Below are positions 1 through 9,343 of a stretch of DNA of 64,000 nucleotides, piece by piece. The notes beneath the pieces were generated by a model that worked only from the letters and a program-made list of their open reading frames with translations, did no database searches and was not told the DNA's origin. The stretch is from assembly GCA_964584805.1 (NCBI GenBank), contig CAZPAY010000003.1:111634-175633 (forward strand), in the 5' to 3' direction. Made by a program: the position numbers and the translations under genes. Source of the DNA: JABHIE01 sp964584805 (lineage in GTDB: Bacteria > Planctomycetota > UBA1135). The stretch's first letter is position 1. Every line of letters begins with the position of its first letter.

Positions 1-54
1 CATCACGGCTTGCGCTGTGAAGTCAGGGGCTGGTTTGTTGACGAGTACGGACAT
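1..54 (-). CDS. Peroxiredoxin (AhpC/2-Cys type), N-terminal 18 codons only
   Basis: Only the first 18 codons lie in the window; the gene runs off the left edge. They read MSVLVNKPAPDFTAQAVM, the characteristic start of 2-Cys peroxiredoxins of the AhpC/Prx family (xVxxxAPDFTAxAV). These enzymes reduce hydroperoxides in the cytoplasm with a peroxidatic cysteine that would lie further downstream, outside the window. No convincing ribosome binding site precedes the ATG. The roughly 110 bases between this start and the end of the nucleoside phosphorylase hold no gene; I see only a weak AGCAC/GTGCT dyad there. Identification rests on a short but distinctive N-terminus. Confidence 0.75.
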   Translation of the reverse strand, partial: MSVLVNKPAPDFTAQAVM

Positions 55-162
55 TTTTGTGTGCGTGGGGTTGGTTAGGAATGAATGGCACAATTAGCAC
101 CGATTTAGTGCTTAATCATAAGACAGCCTCAAAGGATGTCCACCCCTCTCTATAACTTATTC

Positions 163-975
163 TTAAAATGCCGCAAGCACTGCTTTTGCAAGAACTTCCG
201 AAGCCCGCTTGCCGTGCTCGGCAGCCGTGTCCAAGACCTCTTGGTGATTCGGACGGCTTCCTCCGACCCCCGCCGCAAGATTGGTCATCATGGAAATGGC
301 CAAAACGCGGGCGCCCGCGGCTCTTGCGGCGATGGCCTCTGGGATGGTGCTCATGCCGACCGCGTCGCCACCTAGTTTGGCAACCATGGCGACTTCGGCT
401 GGGGTTTCATAACTGGGGCCCAACATGCCGGAGTAAACGCCTGTTTTGACATCAGGGCAGGCTGTGGTGAGCGCGGCGCGCCAAGTCGGGTCGTAGAGGT
501 CGACGAGATCGACGAATGTAATGGCGCCGGTTGGCGTATTCGGGCCAGTCAGTGGGTTTGGCAATCCAAAATTCAAATGATCGGAAAGCGCCATCAATGT
601 GCCGGGAGCCAATTCTTCGCGAGTCGAGCCCGCGGCATTCAGGAGCAATACGTTCGTGACGCCCCACTCAATCATGGCACGCACCGGGCGAACGATTTCT
701 GCTGCGGAGTAACCCTCGTATGCATGCACGCGACCACCGCAAAGTAAAGCACGCTTGTCGCCTAATCGCCCTAAGCGCAATTCTGGTGCATGACCCTGCA
801 CGCGAGGCAAAGGCCAATGTTCAAAATCGTTTAAATCAAATCGCTTGATGTCATCGAGCAAGCCATCGGCACGCTCAGCCCAGCCGGAGCCAAGCACGAC
901 GGCGACATCCGGAGCCTCGCCAAGTTTTGCGGCAAGGGCGGATGCCAGCCAACTTATGTTTTGTTTTTCTTTCAT
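163..975 (-). CDS. punA: Purine-nucleoside phosphorylase, trimeric class
   Basis: 270-residue enzyme of the trimeric (mammalian-type) PNP family, cleaving purine nucleosides with phosphate to free base and ribose-1-phosphate. Visible family motifs in order: phosphate-loop VVLGSGW, GRVHAYEGY, LLLNAAGS, LGPSYETPAEVAM, VGMSTIPEAIAA and the base-binding SMMTN (Asn equivalent of human Asn243). I chose the ATG at 975 over the in-frame GTG at 1011 because the extra residues are low-complexity and poorly conserved, and the GTG follows directly on the nupC stop codon. It is the last gene of a minus-strand group with nupC, so uptake and phosphorolysis of nucleosides are paired. The ATG is preceded by an A/G-rich tract rather than a clear Shine-Dalgarno. 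Confidence 0.92.
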   Translation of the reverse strand: MKEKQNISWLASALAAKLGEAPDVAVVLGSGWAERADGLLDDIKRFDLNDFEHWPLPRVQGHAPELRLGRLGDKRALLCGGRVHAYEGYSAAEIVRPVRAMIEWGVTNVLLLNAAGSTREELAPGTLMALSDHLNFGLPNPLTGPNTPTGAITFVDLVDLYDPTWRAALTTACPDVKTGVYSGMLGPSYETPAEVAMVAKLGGDAVGMSTIPEAIAARAAGARVLAISMMTNLAAGVGGSRPNHQEVLDTAAEHGKRASEVLAKAVLAAF

Positions 976-1011
976 CGTTTCGTTTTTCTTTATTTCCTTT
1001 TTCTCAAACAC

Positions 1012-2280
1012 CTAAGTCAAGAAAATCGCGGCGGTCGCAGCGGTTGTAAAACTAGCAATCGCACCTGCAAGCATCGCACGCAGACCGAGTCGCGCAAACT
1101 CACCGCGGCGCTTGGGCGCAATGCCGCCGAGCCCGCCGATTTGAATCGCGATGGAGCCGACATTGGCAAAACCGCAGAGCGCGTAACTGGCGATAATCAT
1201 CGAACGCTCGCTCAAGCCAGCAATGCCGGTTGCAGCATCTGGAGCCGCCATACCGATTAAATCTTTGAAGGCCACATATTCGTTAACCGCGATTTTTGTG
1301 CCGAGCAGTGAGCCGACTTCCAGCATTTCATCCGCAGGCACACCGAGCAGCCAAGCGATTGGCGCGAAGAGGTAGCCGAGCAACTCTTGCAGGGTCACCG
1401 CATGGCCAAAACCGGAGCCAATGTGATCTGCGGCCCAGCCAATGCCCATATTGGCGAGTTGAAGCAAACCCAAGAATGCGATGAGCATACCGAGGATATT
1501 GAGCGCCAACTTAACGCCCTCACCTGCGCCGCCTGCTGCGGCATCGACGAGGTTTGCGTATTCAGATTTAGGCTGTGCGATGTCTTTGCCCAGCGTATCG
1601 GGTTTGCCTGCTTCAGGAAAAACGACTTTCGCAATAGCCAAACCCGCCGGCGCACTCATCACAGAAGCAGCAAGCAAGTGACCCGCAATGCCTGGCATGA
1701 CATCTTTCATCATTGTGACATAAACGCCAAAAACGGTGCCGGCCACCGTCGCGAAACCCACGGTCATGACCGCACCGATTTCGCTGATGGTCATGGTCGG
1801 CAAATAGGGTCGAATCAACAAAGGCGCTTCCGTTTGCCCTACAAAAATATTTGCGGCAGCGCTCGTGGATTCTGCACCCGACAAACCCATCGTTTTTGCC
1901 ATGGCACGCGCCATCGCGCCGACCACAATGCGCACCACTCCCGTGTGATGCAAAACGGCAAACAGCGACGAAAAGAAAATCACACTGACAAAAACGAGCG
2001 CAGCCAACATGGGCGCGCCGCCACCGATACCAAGCACCTCGGGCCCGACTACGCTGGCCGCTCCGGAATATGCTGCATCAATCAAACCAGTGAAAAAGAC
2101 TTGGGCGCCGTCAAAAAACGCGTGGCCAAAACTCGTTTTCAAAACCAAGAGCGCGAGCACCCACTGCAGTGCCATCCCGACTAGGACGGGCCGCCATTTG
2201 ACAGCGCGGCGGTTGAGCGACAAGAGCCATGCCAAACCCACAAGGGCAAACAGGCCGAAGAGTGATTGCATCCAAGGCAT
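1012..2280 (-). CDS. nupC: Concentrative nucleoside transporter, NupC/CNT family
   Basis: 422 residues, the usual length for bacterial CNT proteins, with many hydrophobic segments. The inner-membrane protein imports nucleosides by cation symport. Family motifs: the nucleoside gate (VFVSVIFFSSLFAVLHHTG), the GQTEAPLLIRPY loop of the first re-entrant hairpin, NEYVAF, and the C-terminal CGFANVGSIAIQIGGLGG segment. It ends in TAG immediately before the phosphorylase gene and begins 36 bases after the radical SAM gene on the same strand, so all three may be co-transcribed. Substrate range (purine or pyrimidine) cannot be read from sequence; the PNP partner suggests purine nucleosides. Confidence 0.93.
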   Translation of the reverse strand: MPWMQSLFGLFALVGLAWLLSLNRRAVKWRPVLVGMALQWVLALLVLKTSFGHAFFDGAQVFFTGLIDAAYSGAASVVGPEVLGIGGGAPMLAALVFVSVIFFSSLFAVLHHTGVVRIVVGAMARAMAKTMGLSGAESTSAAANIFVGQTEAPLLIRPYLPTMTISEIGAVMTVGFATVAGTVFGVYVTMMKDVMPGIAGHLLAASVMSAPAGLAIAKVVFPEAGKPDTLGKDIAQPKSEYANLVDAAAGGAGEGVKLALNILGMLIAFLGLLQLANMGIGWAADHIGSGFGHAVTLQELLGYLFAPIAWLLGVPADEMLEVGSLLGTKIAVNEYVAFKDLIGMAAPDAATGIAGLSERSMIIASYALCGFANVGSIAIQIGGLGGIAPKRRGEFARLGLRAMLAGAIASFTTAATAAIFLT

Positions 2281-2316
2281 CGGCTTAGTCTAGCGGCGCA
2301 ACAAGCTACTCACGAT

Positions 2317-3069
2317 TCAAGAGAGCGCGATGTGCCGCCGAGCCCATCGCCCTCCTTGCAACCAGTGAAAGGAAACGGTTGTCGATTGGCTCATATCGGG
2401 CCGTAAGTAGGCAATGTGGCCTGCTGCGGCGAGTTTAGCTTTAGCCTCGCGAGCATGCTGAATGTAGGCCTCGGTGCTCACCGCATGCCTTGCGGCGGAC
2501 GACTTCCCCCCTCGCCCCTGTGGGATGAATCGATATAAATGCCATGCGTGCAAAGGCAGACCGACTTTGATGCGCTTGAGAATTTCAGCGGTAAGCTGCG
2601 GAAGATGATCGATGTTTTCCGCGCAGACGACGGTGCTTAATGTTACTTTTGTTTTTGCGTTTTTTTGCAGTGTATTCAAATGCGCCTGCACAAGTTGATG
2701 ATGAAGTGGCGGCGTGTGCCGCATAGCATTGTGCGTTTGTGAGTCATGCGATTCAATCGGCAAGATCCAGCGATTCGTGCGCGTGTCTTGCGCGAAGCCG
2801 TCAGGAAGACGCTGACCGTTAGTGTTGATTTGCGCGACCATGCCGCGTGATTGAACATACTCTGCAAGCGATAAAGTGTCGTGCGGCCAAATCATGGGCT
2901 CTCCACCGCCCAACACAATGGATTCATATTTTTCATCTGCGAGTTTGTCGATGAGTTGTTCCGCTTGCGCGCGCGTCATGCGGTCATAATTTTCGTCCGC
3001 CGCGCAAAAACTGCAACGCATATCGCATTGTGGCTGGAGAAAAATCGCGGCAATTGTGGGTTGAGGCAT
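2317..3069 (-). CDS. Radical SAM protein, small, no SPASM extension
   Basis: 250 residues. The canonical [4Fe-4S]-SAM triad is C15-x3-C19-x2-C22 (CDMRCSFC), followed by GGGEP for SAM binding and a partial TIM barrel. No auxiliary cysteine cluster is seen in the C-terminal part, so this is a minimal radical SAM enzyme. The substrate is unknown. It lies directly upstream of nupC and punA on the same strand, which hints at a nucleoside or base-related role, but that is guilt by association only. The start is 38 bases from the divergent M28 peptidase start, so their promoters must overlap. Confidence 0.85.
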   Translation of the reverse strand: MPQPTIAAIFLQPQCDMRCSFCAADENYDRMTRAQAEQLIDKLADEKYESIVLGGGEPMIWPHDTLSLAEYVQSRGMVAQINTNGQRLPDGFAQDTRTNRWILPIESHDSQTHNAMRHTPPLHHQLVQAHLNTLQKNAKTKVTLSTVVCAENIDHLPQLTAEILKRIKVGLPLHAWHLYRFIPQGRGGKSSAARHAVSTEAYIQHAREAKAKLAAAGHIAYLRPDMSQSTTVSFHWLQGGRWARRHIALS

Positions 3070-3107
3070 GATTCGTGATTAGGCCATGCATTATCTACAA
3101 TCCCTCC

Positions 3108-4163
3108 ATGCTGATTCCCCGAGTTTTCCTTTTGGCGGCAATTATGGTTTTGTCCGCTTGCCAGTCCACCGTGCCGGTGCGCGAAGACATTGCTGCACGC
3201 GTTTCGGCGGTGAGCGCTGAGCGCTTGATGGCCTCGGTCGAAACGCTTTGTGAAAATGGTCCGCGCCACCCGATGCCCGACTCCGATGCGCCTGGCTCGC
3301 TGGCCTCTCAAAAAGCCGTGACTTGGGTTGCCGAGACTTTGATCGCACAAGGTTGGCCCGAGACCGCGATTACACGCGAGCGTTTTGAGCATACGCGCTA
3401 CAACGGTGAGCGCGTTTGGGTCGCGAATTTAGTTTTGGAGTCCACAGGCACGGAATTCTCGAATGAAGTCTTGGAAGTCGTCGCGCACTGGGATTCCGTG
3501 CAGCGTGCGCCCGGCGCAGACGACAACGCAACAGGCGTGGCTGCTTTGATTGAAATGGCTAGCGCATTAAGAGCGCAAGGCCCTACCCCACGCACGGTGC
3601 GTTTTGTTTTTGTCGCAGAGGAAGAAACGGGCTTAAATGGCAGCGCGCATCATGTCACGCAACTTGCGCCTGGCGAAAACCTGCACGGCGCGCTTGTCTT
3701 TGACATGATTGGCTATGCCTCCGATGACGCCGACTCGCAAACTTCGCCCGTGCCGTGGCTGCCGCTGATGCCGTCAACGGGCGATTTCATTGTGCTGCTC
3801 GGCAACTGGAGCGGCTCGGGGTTATGTGATTTATATGACGCTTGCGCGCGTGCATATGTGCCTGATTTGAAAATCACAGGCTTTCACTCCATCGGCGGAA
3901 TTCTGCCTGATGCCGACCGCAGCGATCACTGGTTTTACTGGGAGAACGGCTACCCCGCGGCGTTTTTGAGCGATACGGCGAATTTTCGGAATCCGCATTA
4001 CCACCAAAAATCCGACGCGCCTGAGACGCTCAACCCCAATTTTTTCAAAAGCGTAACGCAAGCCGCGGTCGCAACCGTTTTGGAGTGGGCCTATTTCGAG
4101 GGAAGTGCGTTTACGGACCCCGTGGAAACGCGCGTCGTCGCGGCACCCCATGCAATCGACTAA
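3108..4163 (+). CDS. M28-family zinc aminopeptidase, lipoprotein
   Basis: 351 residues. An N-terminal lipoprotein signal ends at LSAC (Cys18), placing the enzyme on a membrane facing the periplasm; I therefore use the ATG at 3108, not the upstream in-frame GTG. M28 metal ligands and catalytic residues are visible in order: His in AHWDS, Asp in GADDNATG, the Glu pair in AEEETG, Asp in FDMIGY, and the last His in HYHQKSD. The family cleaves N-terminal residues from peptides with a two-zinc centre. It is followed 10 bases later by the DUF4097-type gene, likely the same transcript. Confidence 0.88.
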   Translation: MLIPRVFLLAAIMVLSACQSTVPVREDIAARVSAVSAERLMASVETLCENGPRHPMPDSDAPGSLASQKAVTWVAETLIAQGWPETAITRERFEHTRYNGERVWVANLVLESTGTEFSNEVLEVVAHWDSVQRAPGADDNATGVAALIEMASALRAQGPTPRTVRFVFVAEEETGLNGSAHHVTQLAPGENLHGALVFDMIGYASDDADSQTSPVPWLPLMPSTGDFIVLLGNWSGSGLCDLYDACARAYVPDLKITGFHSIGGILPDADRSDHWFYWENGYPAAFLSDTANFRNPHYHQKSDAPETLNPNFFKSVTQAAVATVLEWAYFEGSAFTDPVETRVVAAPHAID

Positions 4164-4172
4164 ACTCCTTCT

Positions 4173-4883
4173 ATGCGCCTCATCGCCCTAACACTTTCTC
4201 TTGGCTTGCTCCTTTTTACGAGTTGCACGATTTCAATTTTTGGCCTCAACAACCATCAAGCAGAGGTTGAACTTTCGCACACCTTCCCCGTGACAAATGA
4301 GCTGCAATTCCTCGATTTCAAAACGCATAATGGCCGCATCGATATTTTGCCCTCTGAAAATAATGAAATCCGCATCGACGCCACCGTTCGCTTAAATGCG
4401 TCCACCGAGAAAAAAGCTTTAGACGACATCACTGAAGTTAAGCTCATGGATGACTGGAGCGACAACAATCTGAAACTGCTCTATCACTGCCCAAACAACA
4501 ACGATTTAAGTGCGTCCGCAACCATTTGGGTGCCCGAACATTGCCTGATTTCGCTTAGTAGTTCCAACGGGCGCATCTCCATTTCTGGTGACTTCCCCGA
4601 GGTTTACGCGCACACTAGCAATGGGCGTATTTCGCTTGCAGGCACAGCACCTAAATTTAAGATTGGCACGAGCAATGGCCGCATCGAAATTGCACTCAAA
4701 GATGATTGGCAAGGCAGCGGCGAGGCGAAAACGAGCAATGGCGCCATTTCAGTGACTTGTACGGGCGCTTTATTGACACATGTAGACGCCAAGACTTCCA
4801 ACGGCTCGAGTCAGATAACCACGCAGCCCGGTGACGGCATGCTGCAACTGACGACGAGCAACGGAAAAATTACGGTCAAGTAA
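4173..4883 (+). CDS. DUF4097-type secreted repeat protein
   Basis: 236 residues with a hydrophobic N-terminus ending in FTSC, a possible but imperfect lipobox. The body contains seven copies of a T/S-x-NG motif (THNGRI, SSNGRI, TSNGRI twice, TSNGAI, TSNGSS, TSNGKI), the last six about 17-22 residues apart, each followed by a short hydrophobic strand. This is the pattern of the DUF4097 beta-helix family, in which each motif turns one rung. The molecular function of such proteins is not established. Probably co-transcribed with the M28 peptidase. Its 3' end overlaps the end of the convergent hydrolase gene by 8 bases. Confidence 0.75.
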   Translation: MRLIALTLSLGLLLFTSCTISIFGLNNHQAEVELSHTFPVTNELQFLDFKTHNGRIDILPSENNEIRIDATVRLNASTEKKALDDITEVKLMDDWSDNNLKLLYHCPNNNDLSASATIWVPEHCLISLSSSNGRISISGDFPEVYAHTSNGRISLAGTAPKFKIGTSNGRIEIALKDDWQGSGEAKTSNGAISVTCTGALLTHVDAKTSNGSSQITTQPGDGMLQLTTSNGKITVK

Positions 4884-6114
4884 TCACGAGCGGCAACACA
4901 TTGGTTAGCGCGCCATCGATGACGCCTAACACAGTCGTGTTCCATGCGGCGGCTTGATAGTAAATCGTGCGGCCCATCCATGCGGCCTGCAAAGTCACTG
5001 GCCCGCTGACACGAGCATCAGGGCCGAGGCGCATGTAATGAGTGAAGCCACCTTGACCGGGTGATAAATCTAAATCACCATTTCCGAATGGAGTGTAAAA
5101 ACTGCCCAGTGAAAATGACCAAGCGGCTTGGGTCATATCGCCAGGCCTCGCGACGATACCCATTTCGTTCATGGCGTTTCCACGGCCGCGGCCTCCCCAA
5201 ATGACGGGTGCCTCAAAATCCACATCAAAGTCAAATGGCTCATGGCCCGCGACCATGTCGCCAAAAAAGGTCTCATAGTCTTCAACGCGACCCAAAACTT
5301 CAGCATCCAAAAAACCGGTGGCGAGGCGCTGAATAAAACGGGTCGGCTCATCATCCGAGCCATCGTTTGGCCCGCCGTGGCCTAAACCGGCGACCTCGAC
5401 CATGATGCGGCGTTGCGCTTGCACGGCTCGGTCATACCATTTACGCACAGTGCGCGTCGGCACAATGCGATCTTGTTCGCCCGCAATAAAAATCGCCGAG
5501 CCAGTAAAGGCCGCCATATTCGCTGGCCCAGGCGCATCATGATCGGCAGGTTGCATCCCGACGATACTGCGCACGCGTGGCTCTAGGCCGATCAATAAGG
5601 AAAGTGTGCCGCCGCCCATGGAGTGGCCCATTGCAGACCAATCGCCGTCATTGGCCATACCGGACAGCCACGAAATCGGGTCGGCTGATTGGTCTTCCAT
5701 CCAATGCAAAAGCGCGTGCGTGTCATCGGCGTAATCTTCGGTGGATGGAAACAACCCGGTCTCTGTATCAATCGCCGCGACCAAATAACCGCGAGAAGAG
5801 AGGTGCCCGCCCAAGGTAATAAAGTTTTTTCCTGAGCCCGTATAACCGTGCAGCAAAGCGACAAGCGGATAAGGGCCGCTCGCGGAGTCGGGCAGTGCAT
5901 TCTGCCCATCGGTCAACGCCGGGTAATAAATCCGCGCCTTAATAAAACCCGTGCCGATTGTGCTGTCGGTGAATTGAATATCTTGCCACCCCGAGCCATG
6001 AGGGCCAGGGTCTTCGGGAAGCGTGTAGCCGGCCTGCGCAGCCAATGGCGCAATGGCCAAAAGGAAGGCCGCGGTAGTTCTGCAAATGAGGGAGGAGTAA
6101 GCGTTGGAGCGCAT
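4876..6114 (-). CDS. Secreted alpha/beta hydrolase (dienelactone/PET-hydrolase-like) with C-terminal beta module
   Basis: 412 residues. A signal peptide (hydrophobic stretch ending in APLAAQA) precedes an alpha/beta-hydrolase domain: oxyanion HGYTGSG, nucleophile elbow GHSMGGG, acid Asp in GEQDRIVP and His in GLGHGG. The fold resembles chlorophyllase/cutinase-like and dienelactone-hydrolase-like esterases, so an extracellular ester substrate is likely. About 110 residues after the catalytic domain form a Gly/Pro-rich beta module that ends the protein (…YYQAAAWNT… TNVLPLVIT). Similar tails close other secreted proteins here. I use the ATG at 6114 because it starts the signal peptide; an in-frame GTG lies 15 bases upstream. 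Confidence 0.82.
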   Translation of the reverse strand: MRSNAYSSLICRTTAAFLLAIAPLAAQAGYTLPEDPGPHGSGWQDIQFTDSTIGTGFIKARIYYPALTDGQNALPDSASGPYPLVALLHGYTGSGKNFITLGGHLSSRGYLVAAIDTETGLFPSTEDYADDTHALLHWMEDQSADPISWLSGMANDGDWSAMGHSMGGGTLSLLIGLEPRVRSIVGMQPADHDAPGPANMAAFTGSAIFIAGEQDRIVPTRTVRKWYDRAVQAQRRIMVEVAGLGHGGPNDGSDDEPTRFIQRLATGFLDAEVLGRVEDYETFFGDMVAGHEPFDFDVDFEAPVIWGGRGRGNAMNEMGIVARPGDMTQAAWSFSLGSFYTPFGNGDLDLSPGQGGFTHYMRLGPDARVSGPVTLQAAWMGRTIYYQAAAWNTTVLGVIDGALTNVLPLVIT

Positions 6115-6175
6115 ACTCAAATGTATCACAAATCAGGACGGCCGGGCTCGATGACTTTGCCGCATTCGCTGTAAC

Positions 6176-7261
6176 TCAAATCACAGCGTTGTCGGCGCTG
6201 GGCAAATCCTTCGGCAAATCCTCGACAACCCTAAGTCGAGCAACCAATTCTTGCCGCAACTTTTTAACCGCGGCGACCATCGGGCCTGCGGTTGCGCCGT
6301 AAGTATCTGAATCACGCCCAATCATCGCGACCCAACTGATCACTTCGGCGCCGGTTCGCTCGAAGGGTTCGGTCGGAAAATCCTCGGGAAGGAATTCGAT
6401 CGGGTAGGCGCAATCGCGCGTAGCCCATTGCATCGCCCACACACCAATTTGGAATGTAGTGAGTACAAAACCGATATGCTCGATATGCGCAAACGGCCGG
6501 AATGTGTCGGGGTTGAAATCGGCGGCCTCAAAAACCTGCCACGCCTCAGCATGGTCGGGCGAAGTCGTGTCGCGCCAGTTTTCAACAATCGCATCCGTCT
6601 CGCCAGAAATCCACGAATCCCAATCGCGGCGGAAAGCAGGTAGCCAGTCAGGAGAGAGGCTTTCCGTGCCGAGGTCGCCGACCATCCAATCATCATAATT
6701 TCGAATCAGCCAATTCTGCGCCGCGCAGCAAAGCGCCGGCAAAGGCGCCCAATGGGTGATTAGACTGTGATGCAGGGTGTTGCGGAAAACATCACAATCC
6801 GTCGAGCCCATTGCGGCCACGATGCCATTGCGCATTAAACTGCCATTACTCCAAGCATGGCGATTGGATTGCCAGAACGCATAACCACCCTTCCACCAGA
6901 CTTCGCCATCACGGACGGCACTCAAAGTCGCACGGGTGGCCATGCCCATATCGGGAGGGTTGCCACTCATCCATTTAACGAAGTTGTGGGCAATTATTTC
7001 ACCGTCGAAATGTGGGCTCTTAAATTCGTTTTCTTCAGCCGTCGACAACCAGGCGTCAATAATCGCGCGCGCCATTTCGGCATCGTCCGTTGGCCAGCCT
7101 GCGCGAAAGCCAAACGGCCCCCCACCAATGACATCAAAAGGCCAGCCGGTTGATTTTTGCTGTAAATAAGTCGTGCGTACCGAACCGAGAGATTGAAACT
7201 CAGATGTTGCGCCGAGTGCATCGCCGGCGGCTAGGCCCGCCATGAGGTTGAAGAGATTCAT
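6176..7261 (-). CDS. ADP-ribosylglycohydrolase family protein
   Basis: 361 residues, all-alpha DraG/ARH family, which removes ADP-ribose from proteins or small molecules using two Mg ions. Motifs: GLAAGDALGA near the N-terminus, the metal ligand motif PTDDAEM, SNGSLMRNG in the middle, and a C-terminal GRDSDTYGATAGPM that replaces the usual GGDTDTxAAxxG. The last motif keeps the Asp/Asp/Thr ligands. No partner ADP-ribosyltransferase is visible in the window. It lies 10 bases after the recQ stop on the same strand, so the two may be co-transcribed. Confidence 0.88.
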   Translation of the reverse strand: MNLFNLMAGLAAGDALGATSEFQSLGSVRTTYLQQKSTGWPFDVIGGGPFGFRAGWPTDDAEMARAIIDAWLSTAEENEFKSPHFDGEIIAHNFVKWMSGNPPDMGMATRATLSAVRDGEVWWKGGYAFWQSNRHAWSNGSLMRNGIVAAMGSTDCDVFRNTLHHSLITHWAPLPALCCAAQNWLIRNYDDWMVGDLGTESLSPDWLPAFRRDWDSWISGETDAIVENWRDTTSPDHAEAWQVFEAADFNPDTFRPFAHIEHIGFVLTTFQIGVWAMQWATRDCAYPIEFLPEDFPTEPFERTGAEVISWVAMIGRDSDTYGATAGPMVAAVKKLRQELVARLRVVEDLPKDLPSADNAVI

Positions 7262-7270
7262 AGGGGCATA

Positions 7271-9160
7271 CTAACCCACCATCTCTTGAATCGCCCCAAG
7301 CAATTCAAACCCAAACGCCTCGACTTTGCCGGGGCCTATCCCTGGCACGCGCAACAAATCCGCCTCGGTCTCTGGCGCACGACTGGCGAGTTGGGCGAGG
7401 ACTTTATTGCTAAAGATGCGAAATGCCGGCACGCCGAGCTCGTCGGCTTTGGATTTGCGCCATCGTTTCAGCGCATCGGCTAAATCGGGGTCGGCGCTAA
7501 CTTCGGCTTCGCTTTGGTTTGGGTCGGCGCCAAAACTGGGTGAGCCGCCTTTGCCCGCTGAAGCCGGAATGGAGCTCACGAAAATTTCGCCGTTACTTTC
7601 GAGCACCTTTCGCGCTTTTTCCGTCGCGTCTAAAACGGGGTATTCCGACCCAATGATGGACAAATAGCCCCCGTCGAGCAACGCCTGCACAAGTGCCTCA
7701 AGCTCGGTCATGCGCCAGCCATCAAGCGAGCCGTAGCCATCTGGCCTGGTTGGAATGCCGACCGCGCGACTGCCCGCCAATATCCCGACGGTTTTCTTGC
7801 GGCCATATTTTACGCCCCACAAATTCACCGCCTTGAGCATCAAATGCGCCGCCTGCGCTTTGGGGCCGGTCAATGCCGCGGGTGGGTTTTTTGCTTGCGC
7901 GGCGCATCGGCAACACTGCTCACAGCCATCGGCCAAATCGCTGGCCGCTGGGTCGCCAAAATATTCAAGCACTCGGCGCCACGAACACGCGCCCGATTGT
8001 GCCCACTCAAACATGCGCGATAGCCGGCGCATCGATGCATCCACAAAACGCGGGTCGGCTGCGGCGCCATCTTCGCGGGGCTGCTTAATCAAAAAATCAT
8101 GCGTGCGATAATCTTTACCGCGCCACAACATCACCGCGCGGGACGGCAAGCCATCGCGTCCGCAGCGGCCGAACTCTTGGTAGTAATCCTCAAAACTGCG
8201 CGGCATGTGCAGGTGGATCAACATACGGATGTCAGGCTTATCGATACCCATGCCAAATGCATTGGTCGCGATCAGTGCATCGACCTCGTTATTCAAAAAC
8301 ATCTCCTGCGCCACACGCCGTGATTCGCCATCGCACCCACCGTGGTAATAAACCGCGCGGAAACCAGCGTGGCTGAGTTGTTCAGTCATCTCTTCGCAAG
8401 CGCGGCGTGTGCCAGCATAAACCAACGCGGGTGCCGGTGAGTCTTCGCCGCCCGCATTGCGATTCCGCACTAACTCAATCGCCTCAAATCGCCGGCGGTC
8501 TTCGTTCGGCATCTTCCGCGTTTCGATTGTGATGTTGTCGCGCAAAAACCCACGCACAAAAACATCCGCGTTTTCTAAACCCAACGCGCCACCCAATTCA
8601 TCGCGCAACTCAGGAGTCGCCGTCGCCGTAAAAGCGGCCACGCGATCAGGCGCAAATCTCTGCAAAAACGGGCCAATCTCAAGATAAGCCGGACGGAAGT
8701 CATGCCCCCAACGCGCGACGCAATGCGCCTCGTCGACAGCAACAAACGGAATATTCACCTCAATGCGATTCAGCAAACTCAAAAACCGCTCACTGCCCAG
8801 CCGCTCGGGCGAAACATAGAGCAACTGCAACTTCCCCTCAACAAAGGCCTGCTCTGCCCAAGCCCGCTCATCGGAAGTTTGTGCACTATCTAAAGAGGCG
8901 GCAGGAACCCCCTTTTCATTTAGTCCCCGAACCTGATCACGCATCAAGGCAATCAGTGGTGAAATCACAAGGGTCGTTCCGCCAAACAACAAGGCTGGCA
9001 ACTGGTAACAAAGCGATTTTCCCGCTCCAGTGGGCAAAACCGCAATCGCCGGGCCACCGTTCAAAATCGACCGTATGACTTCCGTCTGCCCCTCACGAAA
9101 CGCCGCATGCCCGAATGTCTCGGATAAGACATCCATGACTTGGCTGCGGGTGAATTTCAT
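7271..9160 (-). CDS. recQ: ATP-dependent DNA helicase RecQ
   Basis: 629 residues. Superfamily 2 helicase core with Walker A PTGAGKS (Lys48), DEAH box VDEAHC followed by the aromatic-rich loop WGHDFRPAY, and motif III TATAT. The RecQ zinc-binding subdomain shows CSWRRVLEYFGD and CEQCCRC, then a winged-helix region and a C-terminal HRDC domain with the helix-hairpin-helix-like VPGIGPGK. It unwinds forked and recombination DNA in repair. I take the ATG at 9160 (MKFTRSQ) as start. The frame stays open upstream to a GTG at 9238, but those extra residues do not fit the family. Confidence 0.95.
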   Translation of the reverse strand: MKFTRSQVMDVLSETFGHAAFREGQTEVIRSILNGGPAIAVLPTGAGKSLCYQLPALLFGGTTLVISPLIALMRDQVRGLNEKGVPAASLDSAQTSDERAWAEQAFVEGKLQLLYVSPERLGSERFLSLLNRIEVNIPFVAVDEAHCVARWGHDFRPAYLEIGPFLQRFAPDRVAAFTATATPELRDELGGALGLENADVFVRGFLRDNITIETRKMPNEDRRRFEAIELVRNRNAGGEDSPAPALVYAGTRRACEEMTEQLSHAGFRAVYYHGGCDGESRRVAQEMFLNNEVDALIATNAFGMGIDKPDIRMLIHLHMPRSFEDYYQEFGRCGRDGLPSRAVMLWRGKDYRTHDFLIKQPREDGAAADPRFVDASMRRLSRMFEWAQSGACSWRRVLEYFGDPAASDLADGCEQCCRCAAQAKNPPAALTGPKAQAAHLMLKAVNLWGVKYGRKKTVGILAGSRAVGIPTRPDGYGSLDGWRMTELEALVQALLDGGYLSIIGSEYPVLDATEKARKVLESNGEIFVSSIPASAGKGGSPSFGADPNQSEAEVSADPDLADALKRWRKSKADELGVPAFRIFSNKVLAQLASRAPETEADLLRVPGIGPGKVEAFGFELLGAIQEMVG

Positions 9161-9343
9161 GGCGAATGAAGAGTTTTCAGGGATTTCAGGAGCTAAAGCA
9201 CTCAGCAAAAAGACAGGTTTCATGCCTAAAAGAGGCACGAAAGTGTAATAGGTTACTGGGCTGGCCAGGATTTCCTCAAATTATTCCTACCCAAAAACAT
9301 AGCAATGTCCTATAAATGCAGATACCCACTACCCACCACAAGC

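Noticed and set aside
64..162. AGCAC/GTGCT dyad between peroxiredoxin and punA as an operator
   Set aside because: Only 5 bp and not near an identifiable promoter.
1387..2184. 265-codon plus-strand frame
   Set aside because: Antisense to nupC; shadow of its codon bias.
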